Part shown: positions 7,904 through 14,771 of the stretch, one piece after another
Numbering within the stretch: the stretch's first letter is position 1
How the letters are laid out: each line of letters begins with the position of its first letter
From: Candidatus Saccharimonadota bacterium
GTDB taxonomy: Bacteria; Patescibacteriota; Saccharimonadia; Saccharimonadales; Saccharimonadaceae
NCBI GenBank assembly: GCA_017406985.1
Contig: JAFQXL010000004.1
Location: 309,708 to 373,707, forward strand
Direction: 5' to 3'
DNA length: 64,000 bases
Notes under the pieces: model-generated
What the model was told of the DNA's origin: nothing
Seen by the model: the letters and a program-made list of their open reading frames with translations, nothing else
Databases searched by the model: none
Program-made: the position numbers and the translations under genes

Positions 7904-9676
7904 TTAAACACCCGGTTCGGAGATAGCGCTATCGTTATTATCATTACTCATATCACTATCTGTTCCCGGAGCAGCTCCAGAACCGCCAGTATCGACATCG
8001 TCGTTCTTTTGGGCAGGTTCTTCCTTACCATAATCCATCTGTGACTCGTTAGTATTCTCAACGGTCTCTTCGTTATGGTCGTCGGGCGGAGCGTTATTTC
8101 CGTTTTCGCCAGAACCGGCAGGGTTATCCGTATGTCCGGTATCGCTTGCCGGAGGAGTATCCGGAGTAACCGTTTCGGGATTGCTATGTCCCTGATTATG
8201 GTCGGAACCGCCACCAGCGTCCTGCATATCGTTTTGGCTCGGATCTTCTACCGGTTTATCCGGTGTCTTACCCTGGCCTTCGCCACCGCCCTTATCGGCG
8301 TTGCCCTGATGGACAGAGCCGTCGCCATCATCCTTTTTCGGAGTGACCGGAACAGGAGGAGTTGGCGGATTCGGATCCGGAGGATTAGGATTTGTCCCCG
8401 GATTCGGGTTTGGCGGATTTGTGCCGCCGCTCGGAGTCGGTGGATTCGTTTTTCCGGAAGGCGTTGGTGTAGACGTCTTACCGGTAGGTTTCGGGGTTGA
8501 CTTGGGTTGAACTTCTGCCGTAGGCTTTGCGGTGCGTTCGAAGATTTCGAGACGCATATCGTAGATATTAAAGCCGAAGAAGACTTGTCTAGTCTTACCG
8601 TTATTATCCTTAAACCTAATACTGAAGTTTAAGCTCGGAAGCGATTCGCTACGATCTTTATCTGTGTTTCGAATAGCCTTAACTTTGTTAGCGTCGAGCG
8701 TACTATTTAAATACCAGAAGGTACTAGTAGTGTAAGTCTCGACACCTTCACAATTCAGACGATCGAACCACATTAAGATTTGCTTTGAAAGCTTATCGTA
8801 GTTATTCGGATCTTCCTCGCTGATGTATAACTGATACTCAGGACCAGTTGGCTGTTGAACCTGACCTGAACGACCGTAACGACTTTCAAGGTCATTACCG
8901 GTTTCAATCGGTGCTTTTTCTTCTACAACGATCAATTCCATCAGTTCCTTCGTTACCTCGGGAGCGTCCGGATGGGCAGCTCGCCACTCTTCGACCGATT
9001 GGCCGTCGTGCGGAAGCTCAAACCCATAAGTTTCCCAATACTTCGTGTGATATGTTAACCATACCCCAACTCCGTATTCGTCATAGAGATCAAGCGCGTT
9101 ATTAACCCAGTCGGAATTAAGGTCTGCGACCTTCGTTCCGTCGGTTAACGCCATATACTTCATGCCGTCTAAAACCATCATGCCGACGACCGGATTTCTC
9201 CGAATCTCCTCGCGGAGTTCGTCGACCATTTGGTCGATTTCGGCGTCCGTATATTTCTTCTTCCCTTTCTCAACAGTTGAGAACGGGAAAGAAACGGCGT
9301 CATACATTGCCATGCCTTCTTCTCCCCAGCCAACTTTAGAAGCGGCGGTGGTGCGCTCTTTATTGCGCGAAGGCATTGACGAATCCTGGAATGTCTTAAG
9401 GTAGTCAATCACATATTTCTTCAGGTCTTCGTCTGTAACGTTAACCTTTAATGTGATTTTTGCCTCATAGAGAGGATCATCCTGGCTGATTCCGTTATCC
9501 GCCGTCTGCTCGTCAAGAGCGTCGTGCATTTCAGGAGTCAATTCCTCTTCCTCTGTCGGTGCTGCTGCTTCTACCTCTGCTTTGTCACGGGAGAAAACTC
9601 CCGCCTTTACAAGAGCAAAGAGACCGCCGGACAATAATAAAATTATTGCCAAAACTACTGCGATAATCTTTTTCAT
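7904..9676 (-). CDS. Membrane-anchored extracellular protein with Pro/Gly/Asp-rich tail
   Basis: The 590-aa protein starts with an N-terminal signal anchor (MKKIIAVVLAIILLLSGGLF). A folded domain spans about residues 70-385, with conserved-looking aromatic stretches (YHTKYWETYGFELPHDG, MWFDRLNCEGVETY). A long low-complexity tail follows, first Pro/Thr/Lys-rich (TPTPSGKTNPPTPSGG), then acidic and Gly/Asn-rich to the end. The folded part and tail resemble the layout of extracellular proteins from mobile elements of Firmicutes, but I do not recognise a named family. It lies 17 nt behind the 9694-10254 gene, so the two form an operon with a strong promoter and a long structured leader. The start has GGGAGGG as ribosome site. 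No sortase signal is seen. Confidence 0.75.
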   Translation of the reverse strand: MKKIIAVVLAIILLLSGGLFALVKAGVFSRDKAEVEAAAPTEEEELTPEMHDALDEQTADNGISQDDPLYEAKITLKVNVTDEDLKKYVIDYLKTFQDSSMPSRNKERTTAASKVGWGEEGMAMYDAVSFPFSTVEKGKKKYTDAEIDQMVDELREEIRRNPVVGMMVLDGMKYMALTDGTKVADLNSDWVNNALDLYDEYGVGVWLTYHTKYWETYGFELPHDGQSVEEWRAAHPDAPEVTKELMELIVVEEKAPIETGNDLESRYGRSGQVQQPTGPEYQLYISEEDPNNYDKLSKQILMWFDRLNCEGVETYTTSTFWYLNSTLDANKVKAIRNTDKDRSESLPSLNFSIRFKDNNGKTRQVFFGFNIYDMRLEIFERTAKPTAEVQPKSTPKPTGKTSTPTPSGKTNPPTPSGGTNPPNPNPGTNPNPPDPNPPTPPVPVTPKKDDGDGSVHQGNADKGGGEGQGKTPDKPVEDPSQNDMQDAGGGSDHNQGHSNPETVTPDTPPASDTGHTDNPAGSGENGNNAPPDDHNEETVENTNESQMDYGKEEPAQKNDDVDTGGSGAAPGTDSDMSNDNNDSAISEPGV

Positions 9677-9693
9677 AGGTGTTCCCTCCCTTC

Positions 9694-10254
9694 CTATGAT
9701 AAACGAGGGATAATTAAGGCGTTAGTCAGCCAATATCCCATCATGAACAGAGCAACTATAGCTACAATAATAACAACCCATTTTAGAACCACTGATGGGC
9801 GTTTAGCCTTACAGATTAGATGAATAATAATCATGGAGATGTTCAAGATTGAAATCAGAACAGACCAGATAATCATCCAAACTGAAGGGTGACTAAAGCT
9901 AGCCGATGAATGAATCATGCCGGCTATATTATTAGCCCAAATCAGGAAGAAACAAGGCCAAAAGATATTAAAGCCCTGCATCTTCATCCAAATGTATCCC
10001 AGAAAGATTATGACGTTTAAAACCAGTAGGATTATAGTAGTCGCGATTTCGAATTTCGAAAGAAGCGAGAGAATTATAATCAAGACTACCGGAATGACCG
10101 CCAGAACCGCTCTGCCGCTAAGGCCGAGTTCTAAGGACCGCTTCGGATTATCTTTGTCCTCATTCGCTCTTACGTGAGACACGTTTTCGAGTTCGTGAGC
10201 AAAGAAGTTGGTTGCTACGATTGCGATTATTATCGCTAAGATTAATCCTAACAT
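9694..10254 (-). CDS. Multi-span membrane protein of unknown function
   Basis: The 186-aa protein is strongly hydrophobic, with five to six membrane spans: one at the very N-terminus (LGLILAIIIAIVATNFF), then spans near residues 48-66, 70-90, 95-112, 124-146 and 160-182. A short charged loop (RANEDKDNPKRSLELG) lies after the first span. I recognise no family. It is the first gene of a two-gene operon with the anchored Pro-rich protein and starts behind a clear ribosome site (AAAAGGAGG). The 230-nt leader upstream is unusually structured, so expression is probably controlled at the RNA level. Confidence 0.7.
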   Translation of the reverse strand: MLGLILAIIIAIVATNFFAHELENVSHVRANEDKDNPKRSLELGLSGRAVLAVIPVVLIIILSLLSKFEIATTIILLVLNVIIFLGYIWMKMQGFNIFWPCFFLIWANNIAGMIHSSASFSHPSVWMIIWSVLISILNISMIIIHLICKAKRPSVVLKWVVIIVAIVALFMMGYWLTNALIIPRLS

Positions 10255-10480
10255 ATTGTGTTCCTCCTTTTAAATGCGAGCCGTAGTTACGGCGTTTCTG
10301 TGTGCAAATTCTCGAGAGGTTCACCACGCCTCTCTCGAACCGCCTAGTTTCCTAGACTTCCCCGAGAGGGGCGATATATGTAAACGACAAACAACATATA
10401 TAAATAACAGGTACATTTGTACCTGAGATGATTCGGTTTTTAATGGTCGTCACGGGACTGGTTTTCCCAATTCCATAGAC
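10255..10480 (-). ncRNA. Structured 5' leader of the 10254-7904 operon (unassigned cis-regulatory RNA)
   Basis: Between the promoter (10488-10516) and the start codon the transcript can fold into consecutive hairpins. In window coordinates these are GGTACATTTGTACC (10410-10423), CCCC-GAGA-GGGG (10360-10371), CTAG-TTTC-CTAG (10344-10355; a GAAA tetraloop in the RNA), TCGAGAGG with CCTCTCTCGA (10312-10338), and GCCGTAGTTACGGC (10280-10293) next to the ribosome site. It is GC-richer than its surroundings. I do not recognise a known riboswitch class. A leader-type regulatory RNA is an inference from the stem density. Confidence 0.5.
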
Positions 10481-10487
10481 TGATTTC

Positions 10488-10516
10488 ATTATATCATACA
10501 TAAGCAATTTTGTCAA
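10488..10516 (-). promoter_or_regulatory. Promoter of the 10254-7904 operon
   Basis: On the minus strand: TTGACA (10516-10511), a 17-bp spacer and TATAAT (10493-10488), a perfect sigma-70 consensus. The spacer contains GCTTATG, the same heptamer found in other accessory promoters here. Confidence 0.85.
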
Positions 10517-10580
10517 TATATTATTAGGGGAATATGGCGGAGATAAGCATAAGAATTATGTTATAATATTTTTGCATTAG

Positions 10581-10603
10581 AAAAGGACGCCGAAGCGTCC
10601 TTT
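10581..10603 (-). terminator. Terminator of the 11225-10626 gene
   Basis: On the minus strand AAAGGACGC-TTCG-GCGTCC is followed by TTTTCT: a 9-bp stem with a stable C(UUCG)G tetraloop. Confidence 0.85.
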
Positions 10604-10625
10604 CCCCTGGTTAGGATGGTGGCTT

Positions 10626-11225
10626 TTATTTCTTCGATGCTTCATAGAGATCATCGAAATATTTGTCATATTCCTCATCTGATGCCAGCCCAAGCTGTTT
10701 TCCGTCCTTCTTGCTTACCCTGTAGAGTTCCGCAGAAACGCCGAGGTCTTCAAGAGCGGTTCCGCTCTTAAGCATAGCCTCGATTACCTCGTCTGCGACA
10801 ACTTTTCCATCCTTGTTCGTATAGACCGGATCAAGGTCATACTCGTCAGGTTTCGGCTCGGGCTTCTTGACCTCTGCCTGTGAAAGCAAAAGCTTCCGGA
10901 AGCTGTCGTTGTCGACAAGGACCTGCATCAGTCTCCGAAGGTCGTCCGAAATCGGCTTTCCCTCGAGGGCGGTCTGGATGTCGGCCTGAACCTTATCTGA
11001 AGACGAATATTTATACGCCTTCAAGAGTGCCTCCTGAGAACTCACAGGCTCTCTCTTCGGCTCGGGTTTCGGCTCGGGCTTGGATGGTTTGGACTCCTTT
11101 GACTTCTTCTCCGCTTTCTTCGCGGGCTTCTTCGGAGTTTCCTCCTCGAAAGTCTCGTCGTCGAGCAGCTCGTCGTCAAGGTCCTCGCCTCTCATGGTCC
11201 TAAAGAAATCGTTCAGTTTACTCAT
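10626..11225 (-). CDS. Charged low-complexity cytoplasmic protein, unknown
   Basis: The 199-aa protein has no signal peptide or membrane span. The N-terminus is acidic (DLDDELLDDETFEEET), then Lys/Pro/Glu-rich (KKPAKKAEKKSKES, PEPKPEPKREP). The second half is more ordered (SSQEALLKAYKYSSSDKVQ, DDLRRLMQVLVDNDSFRKLL) and ends acidic. I recognise no family. Codon choice differs from neighbours: AAG, GAC and CTC are favoured and the gene is visibly GC-richer, which may mean recent acquisition or a different expression class. It is monocistronic, with its own strong promoter (11333-11361), a good ribosome site (AAGGAGG) and a UUCG terminator. Confidence 0.75.
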   Translation of the reverse strand: MSKLNDFFRTMRGEDLDDELLDDETFEEETPKKPAKKAEKKSKESKPSKPEPKPEPKREPVSSQEALLKAYKYSSSDKVQADIQTALEGKPISDDLRRLMQVLVDNDSFRKLLLSQAEVKKPEPKPDEYDLDPVYTNKDGKVVADEVIEAMLKSGTALEDLGVSAELYRVSKKDGKQLGLASDEEYDKYFDDLYEASKK

Positions 11226-11332
11226 AATTAGTTCCTCCTTAAAAAATGTGTTCTGTGCGATTATTAGTTACGAAATTACCACCAACCTGTTAAGGTACTT
11301 ATTGCGCTTTGGCAAAATACCAGGTTAATTAC

Positions 11333-11361
11333 ATTATAACATACTTATGCTAAAAAATCAA
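11333..11361 (-). promoter_or_regulatory. Promoter of the 11225-10626 gene
   Basis: Minus strand: TTGATT (11361-11356), a 17-bp spacer containing GCATAAG, and TATAAT (11338-11333) with an extended TG. The leader is about 100 nt. Confidence 0.8.
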
Positions 11362-11390
11362 GTGCTAAAACATATTTATATCGCGAAAAT

Positions 11391-11404
11391 GCTTATGTTA
11401 TAAT
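11391..11404 (+). promoter_or_regulatory. Promoter of the VTC polyphosphate operon
   Basis: GCTTATGTTATAAT: extended -10 (TGtTATAAT, -10 at 11399-11404) with the accessory-promoter heptamer GCTTATG directly abutting it. No good -35 is present, consistent with extended -10 use. It is divergent from the 11333-11361 promoter. Confidence 0.7.
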
Positions 11405-11462
11405 ATAAATATATGGATTTAATTTTAAGGTTCGTTTTAAGTTTTTAAGATATTATAGGGAT

Positions 11463-12212
11463 ATGATACAAACGATTTTTAAACGAGTAGAAACGAAGTA
11501 TGTGCTTTCGGAGAAACAGGTCGAGGCGCTACTTTCGATTATTGAACCTTATCTAAAAAAGGACCAGTATTTTAAGGGGACGAATATGTCGATTTATTTC
11601 GATACGGATTCGCGCTGGCTCGGGATTCATTCGCTCGAGAAGCCGCTCTATAAAGAGAAAATCCGAATTCGAAGCTATGGCGTGCCGAAAGATATGAACG
11701 AGATGGTTTTCTTTGAGATTAAGAAAAAATTTGACGGAACGGGCTATAAGAGACGAATTCCGATGAAGCTTGCGGATTTTTACCGATTTTGTGCCGATAG
11801 AGAGGCGGAGTATGTTGGCGATAATGGCGATTTGGCGACGACGGTAGATAAGCCGGGGAGCGTTCGAAATTATTCCGATAATCCGCAAATCGAAGAGGAA
11901 GTCCGCTATTGTTTCCGCTATTATCACTTACATCCGGCGCTATTTTTGGCTTATGATAGAACTTCTTATGTTGATGAAAAAGATCCGACGTTTCGCTTGA
12001 CTTTTGACCGAAATATTAGGAGTCGCGAAGATAATTTAAGGTTAGAGGCGGGAGATTCGGGGGATTTATATTTTAAGCACGGGGAAGTTGTAATGGAAGT
12101 GAAGAGTGCGGAGTGTTATCCGAAATGGTTTGTTGATGCGATCTCTAGGCTTAAAATTTATCCGGCGAGCTTTTCGAAATACGGAAGGGTGCTTCAAAAG
12201 ATTTATGGATAA
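11463..12212 (+). CDS. VTC-domain protein (polyphosphate polymerase family)
   Basis: The 249-aa protein covers a complete VTC domain. It shows the basic N-terminal motif (FKRVETKYVLS), SIYFDTDSRWL, the Arg/Lys cluster KEKIRIRSYG, FFEIKKKFDGTGYKRRIPM, and the closing EVKSAECYPKWFVDAISRLK. In this fold (triphosphate-tunnel enzymes) the Lys/Arg and Glu residues line the tunnel that binds polyphosphate and metal. Bacterial members are thought to make polyphosphate from ATP or to bind it. It leads an operon-like set with a DUF4956 membrane protein and a Cthe_2159-type beta-helix protein, a known neighbourhood in Firmicutes. The ribosome site is weak (AGGG). Confidence 0.85.
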   Translation: MIQTIFKRVETKYVLSEKQVEALLSIIEPYLKKDQYFKGTNMSIYFDTDSRWLGIHSLEKPLYKEKIRIRSYGVPKDMNEMVFFEIKKKFDGTGYKRRIPMKLADFYRFCADREAEYVGDNGDLATTVDKPGSVRNYSDNPQIEEEVRYCFRYYHLHPALFLAYDRTSYVDEKDPTFRLTFDRNIRSREDNLRLEAGDSGDLYFKHGEVVMEVKSAECYPKWFVDAISRLKIYPASFSKYGRVLQKIYG

Positions 12213-12304
12213 AACCTTAAAAACATAAAGATCTTTTAAGAAACATTTAAGGTTCGGTTGTTATAATAAAAGCATAAACTTAAATAATTAGATAAAGGAA
12301 AAAT
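12213..12304 (+). promoter_or_regulatory. Intergenic region with inverted repeat and second promoter
   Basis: AACCTTAAA (12214-12222) and TTTAAGGTT (about 12247-12255) form an inverted repeat. The right arm is followed by TGTTATAAT (-10 at 12262-12267), an extended -10 for the DUF4956 gene. A similar TTTAAGGTTCG occurs about 35 nt before the VTC start (about 11426), so both genes may share a regulator site. Confidence 0.5.
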
Positions 12305-12985
12305 ATGTTTAACTCAATTATCACAGATACGATTACGCCGACGAGCTTCTTCATTTGTATCGGAGTGGCGTTCGTTTTAGGTCTAATTGTTGCTTTGACG
12401 CACCAATTTACCGCAAAAAGAAGTTATGGGCGCTCGGCGAGTGCAGGGATGGTTACGACGCTAGCGATTTTACCGATGCTCGTTTCGGTCGCGATTATGC
12501 TAGTTAACGGAAACCTCGGGGCGGGAGTCGCGGTAATGGGGATTTTCTCGCTCGTTCGCTTCCGTTCGATTCCGGGGAATTCACGCTCAATTCTCTCGGT
12601 CTTCTTCGCGATGGCGATTGGGCTTGCGGTCGGAACAGGTTATATCGCGTTTGCGGCAATCTTTACTGTTGCGGTCGCGATTATGCTGGCGATTCTTTCA
12701 GCGCTTTCATTCGGAGAAAGCGCGGCGCGCGAGAAGCGTTTAACGATTCTAGTTCCAGAAGACATTGACTATACAAACGTTTTTGATGATGTCTTTATGG
12801 CTTATACTTCAAAGAATTTTCTTGAAAAAGCTAAAACTACTAATATGGGTTCGCTTTTCGAGTTAGTTTATCGAGTTGAGCTAAAAGATGGAGTGAATGA
12901 GAAAGAATTTATCGATAAAATACGCGTTAAGAACGGAAACTTAAAGGTTGCGCTCTCGCATATGTTAGCAGAAGAAGAGCTTTAA
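12305..12985 (+). CDS. DUF4956-family membrane protein
   Basis: The 226-aa protein has four membrane spans in its first 140 residues (VGVAFVLGLIVALTHQF-like, MVTTLAILPMLVSVAIMLV, VFFAMAIGLAVGTGYIAF, and a fourth near 115-135). It also carries the signature LVRFRSIPGNSRSILSVFFA with conserved Arg and Pro. The C-terminal 80 residues are soluble and cytoplasmic. This matches DUF4956, nearly always found next to VTC-domain proteins. A role in the polyphosphate or surface system is inferred from that conserved neighbourhood only. It has a ribosome site (AAAGGAA) and its own extended -10 promoter. Confidence 0.8.
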   Translation: MFNSIITDTITPTSFFICIGVAFVLGLIVALTHQFTAKRSYGRSASAGMVTTLAILPMLVSVAIMLVNGNLGAGVAVMGIFSLVRFRSIPGNSRSILSVFFAMAIGLAVGTGYIAFAAIFTVAVAIMLAILSALSFGESAAREKRLTILVPEDIDYTNVFDDVFMAYTSKNFLEKAKTTNMGSLFELVYRVELKDGVNEKEFIDKIRVKNGNLKVALSHMLAEEEL

Positions 12986-13004
12986 TCCGTAGAGAGGAGT
13001 TTAT

Positions 13005-14321
13005 ATGGACGAAATTAATATTAGTGAGCAGCCGGTAGTGGCGCCAGTGGCGGAAACGCCGAAAAAGCCAAAAAACTGGAAGAAAATTGTCGGGATTGTC
13101 GGGGCGGTAGTCCTAGTCGCGGGGGCGGGCGGAGCGATTACCTATACAATCATAAACGGAACTAACCCGACCGTCTCGACAGGTGTAGCCTCGACGACCT
13201 TATCTGGAGATGGTTCGACCTTAACGTTATCTGAAGGAGAAAATCTAATTTCAAAAAGCGGAACTTATACCGTAACTGGGACAATCTCTAACGGCTATAT
13301 TCACGTTAAAGCGAGCGACACGGAAGAGGTAAAAATTATCTTAAGCGGAGTTTCGATTACGAATCCGAACGGTCCGGCGATTTATGTCGAGAGTAACGGA
13401 AACACTTATATCGAACTAGTCGGAGAAAATAAAATTAACGCGACTCCGACCGAAGATTTAAACGGGGCGATTTATTCTAAGGCCGATCTTCTCCTTTCGG
13501 GGAGCGGGAAGCTCGCGATTGAGTCGACGCTCGATGGAATTGTCGGAAAGGACGACCTTGAAATTGACTCGGGAACCTATACAATTAAAGCGTCGGACGA
13601 CGGGATTGCTGGAAAAGATTCCCTGCTGATAAAAGACGGAACTTACACGATAAACGCTTCCGGACTAGGGCTTAAAACCTCGAACGAGGAGGAAAAAGGC
13701 GACCTCGAGATTTCGGGCGGAACATTCTCGATTACCTCGACCGGAAAAGCGATTAAATCCGAAGGTTCGATGTTGATTTCGGGCGGAAAGTTTACGATTT
13801 CGGCGACAGACGATGGAATCCACTCTAATGCAGATATGACGATTAAAGGCGGAGAAGGGACAGTTAAGAGCGGAGACGACGCAATTCACGCCGAGGGGAA
13901 GCTCCAGATTGATGACGGAAACTACACCCTTAATGCGGCGGAAGGACTCGAAGCGACCTATATCGTGATTAACGGCGGGACGATTAAAATCACAGCGACA
14001 GATGACGGAATTAACGCCGCGAACCAGTCTAGCGCTTATACTGCGACAGTTGAAATTAACGGGGGAAATATCACGATTGATATGGGTCAGGGAGATACGG
14101 ATGCGATTGACTCGAATGGAAACATTTATATTAACGGCGGGACGCTCAATATTACCGCGCAAAGTCCGTTTGATTATGACGGAACAGCAAAATATAGCGG
14201 CGGGACGATGATTGTAAACGGAACTCAGACCACTTCAATTACGAACCAGATGATGGGCGGAGGTGGCGGAGGCACGATGCCGGGCCAACAACAGCAAGGC
14301 GGCGGAATGATGCGAAGATAA
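13005..14321 (+). CDS. Anchored beta-helix carbohydrate-binding-type protein (Cthe_2159-like)
   Basis: The 438-aa protein begins with a short Pro-rich cytoplasmic segment, then one membrane span (IVGIVGAVVLVAGAGGAITY, about residues 27-48). The remainder is a right-handed beta-helix of about 14 turns, with recurring motifs such as GTYTIKASDDGIAGKDSL and GGKFTISATDDGIHSNADM. The Asp-Asp-Gly at each turn resembles calcium or sugar-binding sites in the Cthe_2159 family, whose founder binds polygalacturonic acid. The tail is Gly/Gln/Met-rich (MMGGGGGG, QQQQGGG). It follows the DUF4956 gene by 19 nt with a strong ribosome site. In Firmicutes the same set often includes CotH, which is absent here. 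Confidence 0.8.
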   Translation: MDEINISEQPVVAPVAETPKKPKNWKKIVGIVGAVVLVAGAGGAITYTIINGTNPTVSTGVASTTLSGDGSTLTLSEGENLISKSGTYTVTGTISNGYIHVKASDTEEVKIILSGVSITNPNGPAIYVESNGNTYIELVGENKINATPTEDLNGAIYSKADLLLSGSGKLAIESTLDGIVGKDDLEIDSGTYTIKASDDGIAGKDSLLIKDGTYTINASGLGLKTSNEEEKGDLEISGGTFSITSTGKAIKSEGSMLISGGKFTISATDDGIHSNADMTIKGGEGTVKSGDDAIHAEGKLQIDDGNYTLNAAEGLEATYIVINGGTIKITATDDGINAANQSSAYTATVEINGGNITIDMGQGDTDAIDSNGNIYINGGTLNITAQSPFDYDGTAKYSGGTMIVNGTQTTSITNQMMGGGGGGTMPGQQQQGGGMMRR

Positions 14322-14332
14322 CGCGCTTGTGT

Positions 14333-14478
14333 TATAATAGAACTATCAACCTATACTTCGGTCACTGGGTTGATAAAAGTTCAAAGCGGTCGACATTGTC
14401 ATTTATATCGGTCGCCAGGAGCCAATAAATCAGGCTCACATAAATGACTTCTAGAAACAATAATTTTAGGAGTAATTT
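14333..14478 (+). ncRNA. Extended -10 promoter and structured leader of the 83-aa gene
   Basis: TGtTATAAT (-10 at 14333-14338) is followed by a leader of about 135 nt. TATCAACC (14344-14351) pairs with GGTTGATA (14368-14375). GTCATTTAT (14398-14406) pairs with ATAAATGAC (14440-14448) and encloses GAGCC/GGCTC (14419-14423, 14433-14437). CGGTCG occurs twice, at about 14387 and 14409. The ribosome site (AGGAG) lies 14 nt past the second stem. A cis-regulatory RNA is likely but matches no class I know. Confidence 0.55.
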
Positions 14479-14730
14479 ATGAAAAACTTTAACAATAAAG
14501 AAGAACGCGTCGAGGTCATGGCCCTTTTTGGCTATGAGATGACGCCTTGCCAGCCGCTTACGTTTAAGCGACGCGGCGAGGAAGAAATCGAAGTTACAGA
14601 ACTTCTCAAGACGCAGATCCGTTTCGTCGGAAATAGCGCAAAGCATATTTTCGACGTTGTCGCCGGACGCGAGACTTATCGTCTCACTTTCGACGCGAAG
14701 GATCTCTCGTGGTTCGCTACGAGCGTTTAA
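14479..14730 (+). CDS. Small conserved-looking protein of unknown function (83 aa)
   Basis: The small, probably cytoplasmic protein has no signal peptide or membrane span. It contains a Cys (MTPCQPLTFKRRG), a hydrophilic middle and a beta-rich second half (TYRLTFDAKDLSWFATSV). I recognise no family. It is monocistronic: an extended -10 promoter, a folded leader, a clear ribosome site and a terminator frame it. Such a large regulated leader for such a small protein suggests a tightly controlled, possibly abundant product. Confidence 0.7.
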   Translation: MKNFNNKEERVEVMALFGYEMTPCQPLTFKRRGEEEIEVTELLKTQIRFVGNSAKHIFDVVAGRETYRLTFDAKDLSWFATSV

Positions 14731-14734
14731 GTTA

Positions 14735-14764
14735 AATGTCCCGCTAGTCGCGGGCCATTTTTGT
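14735..14764 (+). terminator. Terminator of the 83-aa gene
   Basis: AATG-CCCGC pairs with GCGGG-CATT (loop about TAGTC), followed by TTTTTG. Confidence 0.8.
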
Positions 14765-14771
14765 TAAAGAA

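Noticed and set aside
10544-10566. Plus-strand promoter with TGTTATAAT at 10557-10565
   Set aside because: It leads directly into the minus-strand gene's terminator with no gene or RNA I can support; kept only as a motif occurrence.
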